DNA of 64,000 nucleotides from Agriotes lineatus (taxonomy: Eukaryota > Arthropoda > Insecta > Coleoptera > Elateridae), in contig OW679202.1 in the NCBI GenBank assembly GCA_940337035.1, positions 19,133,200-19,197,199 of the forward strand, given 5' to 3'. Under the pieces are notes generated by a model. That model was not told the DNA's origin. It did not search any database and saw only the letters and a program-made list of their open reading frames with translations. Positions within the stretch are counted from its first letter, which is position 1; each line of letters begins with the position of its first letter. Below are positions 55,440 to 64,000 of the stretch, one piece after another. The translations under genes were made by a program, and so were the position numbers.

Positions 55440-57761
55440 TTAAAATTGCTTTAGGTTTTCCTTTTTTCGCTTTTCCCTTTTCATTGTTTATTTTGGATGT
55501 TCGTTGTCTCTTTCAGCCTGGTTTCATCGCAATTCATTTATTCCCTGTGGTTTGGTGGAGTGAATTACGGTGAGTTACCAATCCTGGCACACTTATCAGT
55601 TAACTCTTTATGCCCACGATCTCTCATCGGCATTCCGTTTGAGAGAGTTGCTTGAAATGGTAAACATTACGACGTTGTTACACGACATTTTGGTTAATGT
55701 TACAGTTTACGTAATAACTAGGGTAATGAAATTGGCGTGTAACAGTATTCAGCGTATTTACTAGTATTATCCTAACTACGCTACTTTTCTACTTGTACAC
55801 ATGATTCTGTACCCTGTTACGTTAAAATGGCGCTTTCGTTAGATTTGTCGCTTCACTCTGCTTTTTTGTGTAACTTCATGGGAAGCGCTCTCCGAATTGT
55901 AACTCTGTGGGCAAATTCAAATTCCGCGCGCTTTTGAGTTAGGAACTTTTGTTCGCTGATAGGGACATGGTTCCGCTCCCCGATAAGTTTTTGTTTCTAT
56001 GGCGAGTTTCCGGGTTACGAGGGGCATTCTTGGGCCTTAGCTGTTGGAAATTTGGTGCCGCTCGTAGCAGCTACCATCTTCGAAGTCGTTCAAGAGGTTA
56101 ATTTAGTTATGTTTGGAAAATAAACGCCCTCGGCGGATTCTCCTCTAGACGACGTTATTTTGGGCGATTCTAGGCGCCCCGCTTGTTGGCGGATTCCTTT
56201 TGATGGTAGCACCTCTCGCACGCCCATACGGGGTAAGTCCTTATCGGCATTCTAGTGCTTCGCTTAGGGTTCAATTTTGTTGTCAGCTTGACGTGCCGAG
56301 CTACAATCCACGATCCGGAATTTGGCAGCTGAGAGATTCTTCCTCCGGCAACCTCGTGTAGGGTCGCCTTTGACTAATCAGGGCCCCATAGTTATGCTGG
56401 GCTATTAACCACTGGTGCCAAAAGCAGAGCCTCCGTGAATCTCATGAGAGCACACCTAATACTAGGGACATCCACTAAGCTCCCTTTGCGGGCCATGTTG
56501 AGCCTATGAATTAAACTGCCCCAGGCCACGGATCTACATTTCAACTACCTGTACCAGCTAGGCGATAACTTGTACACTAGCCGAAAGTAAGGCCCATGCC
56601 AATGTGCGTACGTTCAGGTATTTTTAGTGTGTAATTGTAAATTATTAAGAGACTTTTCCTCCTATTGTATCTTGCATTTTTCATGAGAATTTAAGTATTA
56701 CTTGCTGTAGGCCCTATTGGGTCATTTGTCGACTTCTCCGAGCCAAAGATTATAATTAAACTGTGATACTTGAGAACTATATGTAGTTTCTTTCAATGTT
56801 GCCGTATAACGTTCTTTTGCAGCTATAGTTCTTAGCCCATTATAAGAACTCAGTCTGCGAATCGTCTGTTTAAGCATTTGAGATACCTGGTTGATTGTTT
56901 CTCTGGATTCGCTGGCGCCCTCCCGGTTTCCATTCATTTAATTTACTGCACGCCGTCTTCGACTTGAGCTAGACGTGCCCTCCAGGTATCTGCTTTTGCT
57001 TGTTTTAGTTGAGAAATATAGCCAGCGAATTAACATGTTAAAACATCGTAACAACCCAGTTTTTTAAGCTAGTGGATGGGCCTCTTCCAGATGGTATTTC
57101 TACTTTAAAAACCAAGGCTGCTAGTATCACAGCTGAGTGCCTTAAGTTCAGAAATTATAACAGATAGAGAAATGATAGGAAAAGTGTTAGAGGTTAACCT
57201 CCCGACCCCGTTTATTATCTGCAACAAGTTTAAAAGATTCTCACGGCTAGAAAATGGGATCGGTGAGGTCTTAAACTGGAAAAACAAGCGTTGGAAAGCG
57301 AAAAGTAAATCAGTCGTTGCGGAGAAAAATTTGTTATTGTTCAGGGCGCCACTGCGGCGTTGGAATGTCTGTGATGACCTGGATGTTCCATCACAGAAGA
57401 CCGCTTGGCGATGAGAAATGTGATGCAGTGCTGGGTTCCAGATTAGGAGCCTACCTCATTTCTGTGAAAAAAATAAAAATAATACATTTCAAAAACTTCT
57501 ATTAAGATAACAATCATAGTATTACATTTCAAGCGGGTCTGCTTGTAACTACTACAAGGGGTTGCCAAACACAATTCCTAAGAACTATAGGCTCTTTATC
57601 AATCAAACCAAAATAAATAGCTCCACGGACTGGAAGAGCCACAATTCTGCATCTACTTAAACCATTAAATAATCCATTATCGTTCTTTTCCATTCTTCAC
57701 ATAACAACTGTGGAAGTTTTTCGGTAATGCATAAGCACAAAAAATAATTTTTGAAGATGTT
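55440..57761. other. GC-richer region without a supported gene
   Basis: From about 55800 to 56600 the base composition is clearly richer in GC than elsewhere, and AATAAACGCCCTCGGCGG lies near 56120. It may be a decayed LTR or other retroelement piece. On the minus strand 57030-56970 reads YISQLKQAKADTWRARLAQV, and after stops 56937-56722 encodes ETINQVSQMLKQTIRRLSSY. These could be exon relics, but I cannot place them. Confidence 0.3.
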
Positions 57762-57763
57762 TA

Positions 57764-57925
57764 CAGGGTTTTCCGATTGCTTTTCACCATGTATCAATTG
57801 TGTTTCACTATTTGTGAAATGTAATTCCCATTTGTCAATAATGACAAGTGTTGACAAGAGGGAAAAGCATTTGAGATAAAGTGAAACATAATTGATACAT
57901 GGTGAAAAGCAATCGGAAAACACTG
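57764..57925. mobile_element. 162-bp MITE just upstream of the protease homologue
   Basis: TA|CAGGGTTTTCCGATTGCTTT and its near-complement ending GGAAAACACTG|TA form inverted arms of about 50 bp with TA flanks. It sits about 60 bases before the first visible exon of the CLIP-domain gene, in its intron. Confidence 0.8.
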
Positions 57926-57986
57926 TATTGACATCAAGTTCAAATCACATTTTTTCCAAATCATTGAAAATATTATTGGTCTGCAG

Positions 57987-59187
57987 ACATCTAATTCTTT
58001 TAGAGAACGCAATGGAAGGCTCATCGTGCAAAACGCCAAAACCGGAATTAAAAGATGGGAGGTGTGTGCGTATAACAAATTGTCCAGCACTTAAAAATGC
58101 TTCTAAAGCTGCTAGAGAACACATCCAAAAATATCAGTGTGGATTTGATGACGAATTACTAGTCTGTTGCAAAACGCAGGACATAATAGTTGCTTCCGAA
58201 CCGAAATATTTGGAAGAGTTTTCCAGTGCAAACATTCCAAACCGAACAATTTGTGGTCAAATAAGAAGCGATAACACAAAACGTGAATATCCATGGTTGG
58301 CTGCTTTGATGCACTTTCTTGTGAATTATGGATATCATTTATATTGTGGTGGATCATTAATAAATAAAAGATTTGTTTTGACTGCAGCTTCTTGTTTTGA
58401 CAATAAACGTGGCTCAAAGTAATATCGCTGTTGCATTATAAACATAATAAAACAAAAATATGCTTTTAGCTGGAGAGTATTACTAGGAACAGGAAATACA
58501 GATTGTGGCAGACACTCTGAATGCCCTAGCAGCATGCAGACCTTGACAGTAGAGCAAGCAATTCTGCATCCATTCTACCACAAGCCGTATTCTCTAAATG
58601 ATATCGCACTTGTTCGTTTAGGAAGCGACGTTGTATTTAATGGTATGGATTGTCGATAGATTTTTACTTTCTTGATCTTAGCCACGAAATACAAACTAAT
58701 ATTTTTCAGATTATGTTAGTCCCGTTTGTTTGCCTCCACCGAACTTGCAGCCTCTGAAAAGAGGAATTGAAGTTACCGTGGACAGATGGAGTCGTGAGTA
58801 AATGTTCTTCTTTACTATCACCTGAATCAAGCGGTTTTCAGATATAAATCGGTTTTGCTTTTAGACGAGTTGACGGACATTCGTCAAAAGTATGAAGCTC
58901 ACTCGTGGTATTATCGAAGTTGCATTGAAAACCCCAATTTCACAACAATTCGCAAACAAGAACTTTACATTCCTACGACTGAATACCTACGGGAGTTTTT
59001 GGGATCACAATATGGGGGGCCCATAATGAGAGCCTATACAGATCAACTTGGCCAAAATTTATTTTTGGAAGGCATCGATTTGGGTAGCAAGGACTTATAT
59101 AATGTTGAATTCCACCGGTACAGTGTGAATGTTCGTATTTCTGCATATATCAGTTGGATACTGAGAACAATTACCAAGACAACTTAA
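57987..59187 (+). CDS. CLIP-domain serine protease homologue without catalytic His and Ser
   Basis: Four exons with GT-AG introns are visible: 57987-58418, 58470-58642, 58710-58793 and 58865-59187. The phases join cleanly. The first acceptor (TCTGCAG, ending at 57986) implies an upstream signal-peptide exon. Exon 1 has a six-Cys CLIP domain (SSCKTPKP, GRC, TNC, YQC, VCC), a linker, then EYPWLAALMHF and LYCGGSLINKRFVLTAASCF. The catalytic His of T-A-A-H-C is Ser. Exon 2 has HPFYHKPYSLNDIALVRLGS, with the catalytic Asp kept. Exon 3 has PVCLPPPN. In exon 4 the G-D-S-G-G-P block reads S-Q-Y-G-G-P, so the nucleophile Ser is Tyr and its flanking Cys are gone. The R-I-V-G-G activation site is also absent. 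Such homologues act as non-enzymatic cofactors in insect melanisation and Toll cascades. Intact splice sites and frame argue for a real gene rather than a dead one. Its exact role is unknown. Confidence 0.8.
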
Positions 59188-59219
59188 AATATCAGTATTG
59201 TCAGTACTTTTAGTTTTTT

Positions 59220-59266
59220 AATAAATGTGTTGATTTATGTACTAATGATTCAAAATAACAAATAAA
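59220..59266 (+). promoter_or_regulatory. Candidate polyadenylation signals of the protease homologue
   Basis: AATAAA at 59220-59225 and again at 59261-59266, 33 and 74 bases after the stop. Confidence 0.5.
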
Positions 59267-59592
59267 TGAAAGCTTTTCGTAGCTATATACTAACCAGTTC
59301 AATCTATAATTTTCCAATAAATCTTGTCAAATTAAATGCTTTTAGAATATATATATATTTTTATCTAGGTTTTTATACTACGAACCAGATTGTATCAACT
59401 AGGTAAAATAATTACAAAAATATAATTAATTCTTTTTAATAATATACAACTATTTTTTTCTGAAATTGGGACATTTCTTTAAGACCATACTGGCCTCAGC
59501 AACTATGCAACCCAAATTACCAATTACAATGTTGATTTCGGAGGCTTTCACGACCATTGTCATTAAGTAACAAACGACTGCGGGGTTTGGAC

Positions 59593-59660
59593 CGTGTCAG
59601 TATTGAGGTCGAAGAACTCAACGTTTCGCCAACTTTCATAAGGGGCTTCACCAGGAGGAA
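59593..59660 (-). ncRNA. Hammerhead-ribozyme-like motif, copy A
   Basis: On the minus strand CTGGTGAAGCC at 59654 is followed by a loop and GGCGAAACG, so that GCC/GGC could form stem II. TTGAG and CTCAA could form part of stem III. The core reads CTGGTGA in place of the consensus CTGATGA, so this copy is probably inactive. Confidence 0.4.
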
Positions 59661-59715
59661 AAGAAAAAGAGCACGAAACGTTTTTGCAAAGCAAGGGATA
59701 GAAAAGCACGCTAAC

Positions 59716-60099
59716 TCAATGTGTAAACCACGCCAGAGGCGAAACTTTTCTAACGATCGGAAGAAGAAAGGCGAGAATACGTATATAGGCAAGTGCCGTC
59801 GCGGTTGAGTGACACTGGGTGGGGCATAGAAATGAGCACTTTCCAGTGTTTGTAAATCTCAACGGTTTCGCAAATCTTTCTGCTAAAGAAGATTGGGGAT
59901 TTGCAGATAATGGAAGTTTCATCAAAAGGTTGTTATCGCCGGTATTGCTTTGGTGTTCGGCGATGGCTAATGATGAAACGAGACCTGACATGAGACAGCA
60001 CTGGTGCTCAGTGATGCGAGTTTTTAGTGAACGTCCTGTTTCACCAATGTATAAAGCATTACAAGAGCAAGGGACTCTATAAACACCTTTAGATGACAT
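59716..60099 (-). pseudogene. GIY-YIG endonuclease of the Penelope-like element
   Basis: A 127-codon frame reads GVYRVPCSCNALYIGETGRS and LKTRITEHQCCL, the GIY-YIG-type core with the C-S-C insert and catalytic Arg found in Penelope elements. It continues through AIAEHQSNTGDNNLLMKL to a changed C-terminus. Upstream on the same strand, in broken frames, KISQVLPSPKDKLNTM and VFLPYIH can be read, the usual linker between RT and endonuclease. The reverse transcriptase core is missing. Confidence 0.75.
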
Positions 60100-60384
60100 A
60101 GTGTTTAATTTATCTTTAGGTGAAGGAAGAACCTGTGAGATTTTGCGGGGGGGGGGTGTAAATACTGTTGATGACTTAGTGGATATAGGGAAGAAAAACT
60201 ATTGCTGCGGGAGGATTAGTTCTTGGAGGTTTGGGTGGCCGTGGATGAAGATGGCGATTGATGGCAGACTATATATCTCTAGTACAGTAACCGTTGTTCC
60301 TAAGAACTTTTCGAATATGGTTTAATTCAGCATGGACATTATCGGGTTGGAATATGGAAACAGCCCGGTGTACAAGCGAATTTC

Positions 60385-60450
60385 TTGCTGATGAAGCCCC
60401 TTACGAAAGTTGGGAAACGTTGAGTTTTTCGACCTCAATAATGACACGGT
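60385..60450 (+). ncRNA. Hammerhead-ribozyme-like motif, copy B
   Basis: CTGATGA (60388-60394) is followed by AGCCCC, a loop, then GAAAC (60414-60418), and a TTGAG...CTCAA pair that could form stem III. The two core boxes match the hammerhead consensus. Stem II is weak here (GGG in place of GGC). Confidence 0.45.
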
Positions 60451-60567
60451 TCAAGACTATATTTGCCTCAGCAACTATGCAACCCAAATTACTAATTACA
60501 ATGTTGATTTCGGAGGGTTTTACGACCATTGTCATTAAATAACAAACGACTGCGGGGTTTGGACCGT

Positions 60568-60630
60568 GTCATTATTGAGGTCGAAAAACTCAACGTTTTG
60601 CCTACTTTCGTAAGGGGCTTCATCAGGAGG
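60568..60630 (-). ncRNA. Hammerhead-ribozyme-like motif, copy C
   Basis: On the minus strand CTGATGA (60626-60620) is intact, but the second core box reads CAAAAC in place of GAAAC. It is probably a decayed copy of the same motif. Confidence 0.4.
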
Positions 60631-60659
60631 AAAAACAAAAAAGCACTGTAACTCCCGGA

Positions 60660-61379
60660 ATTCGTTTGTTACTCAATTATAATGTTGTGTGGATTAGTAT
60701 TTTAATAATAAATAACATAGAATCAGATATTTTTACCAGATATTCTGGAAAAAAAATGGTTTCTGTCAAGTTTGACAGTTTCCGGCTTACTTGTGCTTAA
60801 TAGTTTGTGATTTGTTGCTTTGTTCAAATTCTCCTTATTATGATGCTATAATTATGCCAATTCCAGTTGAACTATATAGGTCAGAAGTCGTATGTGAGTT
60901 ATGACTTATAACTCACTATTGATATCACCGTCAGTCTAAGTCAAATTCAAAGTTAGTAGGTTAGGTTTTCCGTCAGTCAGTATCACATAACAAACGAAAC
61001 ATAACCTGGCCGCCTCGAGGGCGTAACTTTTCCCGAGTTGACTTATTTGTAATATAACACACTGCCTTATACTAAAGGCATTATTTTCCAAATGTGACAA
61101 ATGCAATAAAGGAGGCTGTTATAACATTTTTCATAGGAAACATCAAAGTAGCTAATAGCTATTTATGATACAAGTTGCAAATAGAATGTTTTAGGTACGC
61201 GAAGTGTTTTGTCAAACGAGACCGAAGGTAGAGTTTGACATCGCTTTGACTTCTTTGAATTTTGACATTTCATAAATGGGACAATATGTCAGTTGTCTGA
61301 AATAAAGGACGTTTCGACGATTTCCATATGAAAAGAGCAACGTAAAAACGTTGCTTTAATAGACCTTATTAGTGTGGCG
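60660..61379. other. Intergenic, nothing recognised
   Basis: A short inverted pair AACGTAAAAACGTT lies near 61340. No gene is supported. Confidence 0.4.
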
Positions 61380-61649
61380 ACGCGAGGTCTGAATCAATAC
61401 GGCTCCGTTTCGCTGCACTGTTTAACGAATTAATTGTAGTACGAGGAAAGTTTTAGTAAAGTTAAATTAGGGTGAAGTGTGTAGTAATAATAAGTGGAAA
61501 GGATCAGGCGGTGTTACCTGGGAGAAAAGGGCAAGAAAATCAAGGAAATCGCAAAGATAAAGTAAACGGACAGATAACACGCTCGTACTGCCGAAACAGC
61601 TGGGACCGGTGCGCGCGCGAACGCGGACCAGTCGCGGTAAAAGTGAAAT

Positions 61650-62540
61650 TTTGAAAATTTAGATAAAATAGCAGAAAGAAAACGCGAAAGGGATATCGAA
61701 GATTCTGGAAAAGAAACTAACTGTGGGGACGGAAACTACGAAATATTTAATATAAGCAAAAAAACAATATGGTCGCCGGAGCAGTGGAAAGCAGAGGAGG
61801 AGAGAAAAGAAATAACTGTAAAAACAACAGCAGTTAAAAATAACACTACGGTGACGAGTTCTGAAGAAATGGATGAATTGAAAGCAATGATGAAGGCCAT
61901 GATGGACAAAATGAGAAAGAACACTACCGAATTAAAAGAGATGAAAGGCCTAAAAAAAGAGGTGAAGAGAAAAGAAGAAAATGGGAAAAAGAGAAAACGC
62001 AAATTTGAGAAAAGAATAGGGTGCTAGAAGAAAAGATGGAGAGAGAAGAAAGAACGGCATTGTAGTAACAGAAATAAGTACCACAGAAGGTAAGGAAAAA
62101 GAAGAAATCGAAGATTTTATAAACAACGAATTGAAGATAGAGACAAAAATAATAAAGCCGTGTAAAATTAATAACGATCTACAGCCAACAAGGACGACAG
62201 CAAAAGTGGAAGCGTGCAAAAAGAAACAAGAGATAATTGGAGCCAAGAGCAAATTTAAATATTTATGTACAATGATTTAACAGTGGAGGAGAGGAAAATA
62301 CAGAAAGAAATAAGAAGCGTTGCCAGAGAATAAAAAGAGAAAGAAAACAATGTAAAAATTGGCTATGGTAAGGTAATAATGAATGAAGAAGAATACAGAT
62401 GGAACGGAGAGATAGTAAGAAGATGGATAAGCTACAATCTACAGCAAAAAACGAACAACCCGCCAAGTAAAAGACGACAAGCGAGCAAAAGAAGTCGACA
62501 CACGCAACGGAAAAGGATATGAATTAGGCAAAGGAGGCAA
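61650..62540 (+). pseudogene. Lys/Glu-rich ORF1 of the RTE-type element
   Basis: Broken frames encode AERKRERDIEDSGKET, IFNISKKTIWSPEQWKAEEE, then EEMDELKAMMKAMMDKMRKN, a coiled-coil-like run. After a frame change they continue with KEEIEDFINNELKIETKIIK and NNPPSKRRQASKRSRHT. The charge pattern and position before the endonuclease suit an RNA-binding ORF1 protein, but sequence similarity cannot be judged by eye. At least three frame changes are needed. Confidence 0.45.
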
Positions 62541-62549
62541 GTCGAAAAT

Positions 62550-63620
62550 GGCAAAGAACAGGCTAATGATTGGAACATGGAATGTAAGGGAAACTTTATA
62601 GGGAGGGGCTTTAAGAATTTTAATGGAAGTAAGCAAGGATTACAAATTGGACATAGCAGCACTTCAAGAAACCTAACAAAAAGGGAATACAATAAATGAC
62701 CTAAAGGATTTTGCTTACTTTAATTGCTGGACAAGTAATAGAATATTTGAGGTGGGTTTCCTAGTTAGTAAGAAAATAAAACATAGAGTAATAAAATTCA
62801 ATCCGATCTCAGATAGAATCTGTAGCTTACGTTTACGAGGGCAATACAGAAAAATCACGTTAGTTAATTTCCACGCACCAACTGAAGTTAAAGACGAAGA
62901 AACTAAAAGCAAAGTTTATGAGGGACTAGGAAAAATAGTAGAGGAAATACCTACGTACGATATAAAAATAGTGTTGGGAGATGCAAATGCGCGGGTGGGA
63001 CAACAAGTAATATATAAAAGTATAATAGGTGGTAAAAGTTAACACACCCAAAGTAACTCCAATGAGGAAAAATTAATTTATCTACGATCATGTAAAAAGT
63101 GCCTACTTTCTACACCGATATTAGTGTAAAAAGTTAACTTTTAGTACACTAGTGTTATAAAAATTTTATTGCACGCTAATGTCAATAAGAAATCTATGAT
63201 ACACTAATTTTAGTGCAAAAAGTTAACTTTTATTACACTAGTGTTATAAAAAATTTATTGCACGTAAATTTAAAAAATACAAAATGAAATACATACTTTC
63301 GTAAAAGATTATGATCGTAGATAAAACGTTGTAAGACACACTTGCAAAAAGGCTCTTTATTGCACTCATAGGTCTTAGAATGCTCGCTAACGCTTGCATT
63401 CTAATTTGACCTATTCGTGCAATAAAGAATGCCTTTTTGCACTTGTATCTTAAATAACTATGAATTCGCGACTGAGTTTGACATGAAAATCTTAAGCACT
63501 AGATTTGATCAGAAAGAAATTCATAAAGGCACTTGGAAGACACCGAATGAAGGTACGGAGATGTAAGAAGCTATAGAGGAGCAGACGTAGATTCCGACCA
63601 CTACTTGGTTATAATGAATA
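62550..63620 (+). pseudogene. APE-type endonuclease of the RTE-type element, interrupted
   Basis: The frame opens RLMIGTWNVRETL, reads ALRILMEVSKDYKLDIAALQ, with the catalytic Glu in LQET followed by a stop. It continues FLVSKKIKHRVIKFNPISDR, then KITLVNFHAPTEVKDEETKS and IVLGDANARVGQQ. After the palindromic insertion it resumes with EFATEFDMKILSTRFDQKEI, HKGTW and DVDSDHYLVIMNI (the final D-H pair). The linker then follows to the window end with KCKEAIKRRMKAK. Confidence 0.75.
63050..63465. mobile_element. Palindromic insertion inside the endonuclease
   Basis: Two folded units lie side by side. The first (63078-63325) has ends TTATCTACGATCATG and its complement. It encloses two ~90-bp tandem copies, each with a near-palindrome AAAAGTTAACTTTT inside AGTG...CACT. 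The second (63344-63440) has arms GCAAAAAGGC...AGAATG and its complement around CTCGCTAACGCTTG. Neither carries an ORF. Confidence 0.65.
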
Positions 63621-64000
63621 TAAGGCAAGAAATACTAAGAGTAGAAAATAAAGATCGAAGAGAAACAAAGTAATTTAATGTAAGCCTATTGCAAAGAGAA
63701 GTTCAAGGATTATTTGAAGAGAGAATGACAATAAAGTATCAAGAATTGGGAGTACCACAAAATATAGAAGTTGAATAGAATAAAGTACTAGAAGAAGCTA
63801 AACAAATAATACAGGTAGAAAAAAGCAAGGTAAAATGCAAATATTGTTTTGATGAAAAATGTAAGGAGGCAATAAAAAGAAGAATGAAAGCAAAGCTAGA
63901 AATGGAAAACACAAAAAAAGCAGAGACAACAAGAAAATATCAAGAAGAAAGAGGAGTGAAAACCATATGTAGAAGTAAAAAAGACAGGGCATGGAAGAGA

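Larger units (their letters stand above)
59480..60650 (-). mobile_element. Penelope-like retroelement relic with terminal direct repeats
   Basis: Direct repeats of about 190 bp lie at 59480-59668 and 60452-60650, offset by 972 bp (shared GCCTCAGCAACTATGCAACC, CGACTGCGGGGTTTGGACCG). An inverted copy of their inner part lies at 60388-60450. Such combined direct and inverted terminal repeats are typical of Penelope elements. The GIY-YIG endonuclease lies between them. The RT core is deleted. Confidence 0.75.
61380..64000 (+). mobile_element. RTE-type retrotransposon with ORF1, running off the window
   Basis: The segment after 61380 is richer in GC (GGACCGGTGCGCGCGCGAAC near 61601) and looks like a 5' UTR. 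It is followed by a Lys/Glu-rich ORF1, then an endonuclease from about 62550 and the linker to the RT. Several stops and frame changes occur. A 0.4-kb palindromic insertion interrupts the endonuclease at about 63050-63465. Confidence 0.75.

Noticed and set aside
55800..56600. Ribosomal RNA gene suspected from the higher GC content
   Set aside because: I could not recognise any conserved 18S or 28S core segment, and the stretch is too short and too irregular.
59517..59808. ORFs of 83-91 codons in the Penelope terminal repeat
   Set aside because: They run through non-coding terminal repeat DNA and are not kept in the second repeat copy.
61736..62692. Several Phe/Leu/Ser-rich minus-strand ORFs resembling membrane proteins
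   Set aside because: They are antisense to the Lys/Glu-rich ORF1 and endonuclease of the RTE-type element.

Overview
This is 64 kb of AT-rich nuclear DNA from an animal, almost certainly an insect. The evidence is short GT-AG introns of about 50-70 bp, a CLIP-domain serine protease homologue, a carboxylesterase relic, a THAP relic, and a mix of LOA-, CR1- and RTE-type non-LTR retrotransposons, Penelope-like elements, TA-flanked mariner-like foldbacks and a Crypton-type recombinase relic. A beetle is plausible, but the window alone does not prove the order. One 23-base run of N at 37849-37871 is an assembly gap.

Two convincing host genes are visible, both only in part. At 11954-13793 (+) lie the last exons of an unrecognised Ser/Thr-rich, probably secreted protein. 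At 57987-59187 (+) four exons encode a CLIP-domain serine protease homologue that has lost its catalytic His and Ser. A third candidate, at 30027-30389 (+), is a 120-codon intronless ORF with a Cys-His-Asp order like transglutaminase-type enzymes. It is bordered by decayed short repeats and may descend from a mobile element. Weaker exon-like segments lie at 26543-26785 (+), 37615-37848 (-, cut by the gap) and 45365-45600 (-). A dead carboxylesterase (44280-44870, -) lies directly beside a decayed THAP-domain relic (44880-45240, -).

Most of the rest is mobile DNA. Region by region: 0-3.6 kb, tandem and SINE-like repeats with RNA polymerase III B boxes; 3.9-7 kb, mariner-like elements and a non-LTR 3' fragment; 9.5-11.4 kb, hairpin MITEs; 14.4-16.1 kb, a large foldback; 16.9-20.4 kb, a recent 5'-truncated LOA-type element with a 13-bp target duplication; 21.5-25.8 kb, a foldback, a 275-bp satellite array between RTE fragments, and a Penelope fragment; 31.5-37.5 kb, an RTE-type element split by a CR1-group element; 40-44.1 kb, a Crypton recombinase relic followed by a nest of foldbacks; 46.6-54.5 kb, an RTE-type element next to a Jockey/CR1-like element that itself carries a third retrotransposon; 54.6-55.3 kb, hairpins and an 18-bp minisatellite; 59.5-60.7 kb, a Penelope relic with hammerhead-like repeats; 61.4-64 kb, another RTE-type element running off the window.

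All family names rest on reading motifs by eye. No database search or folding program was run.
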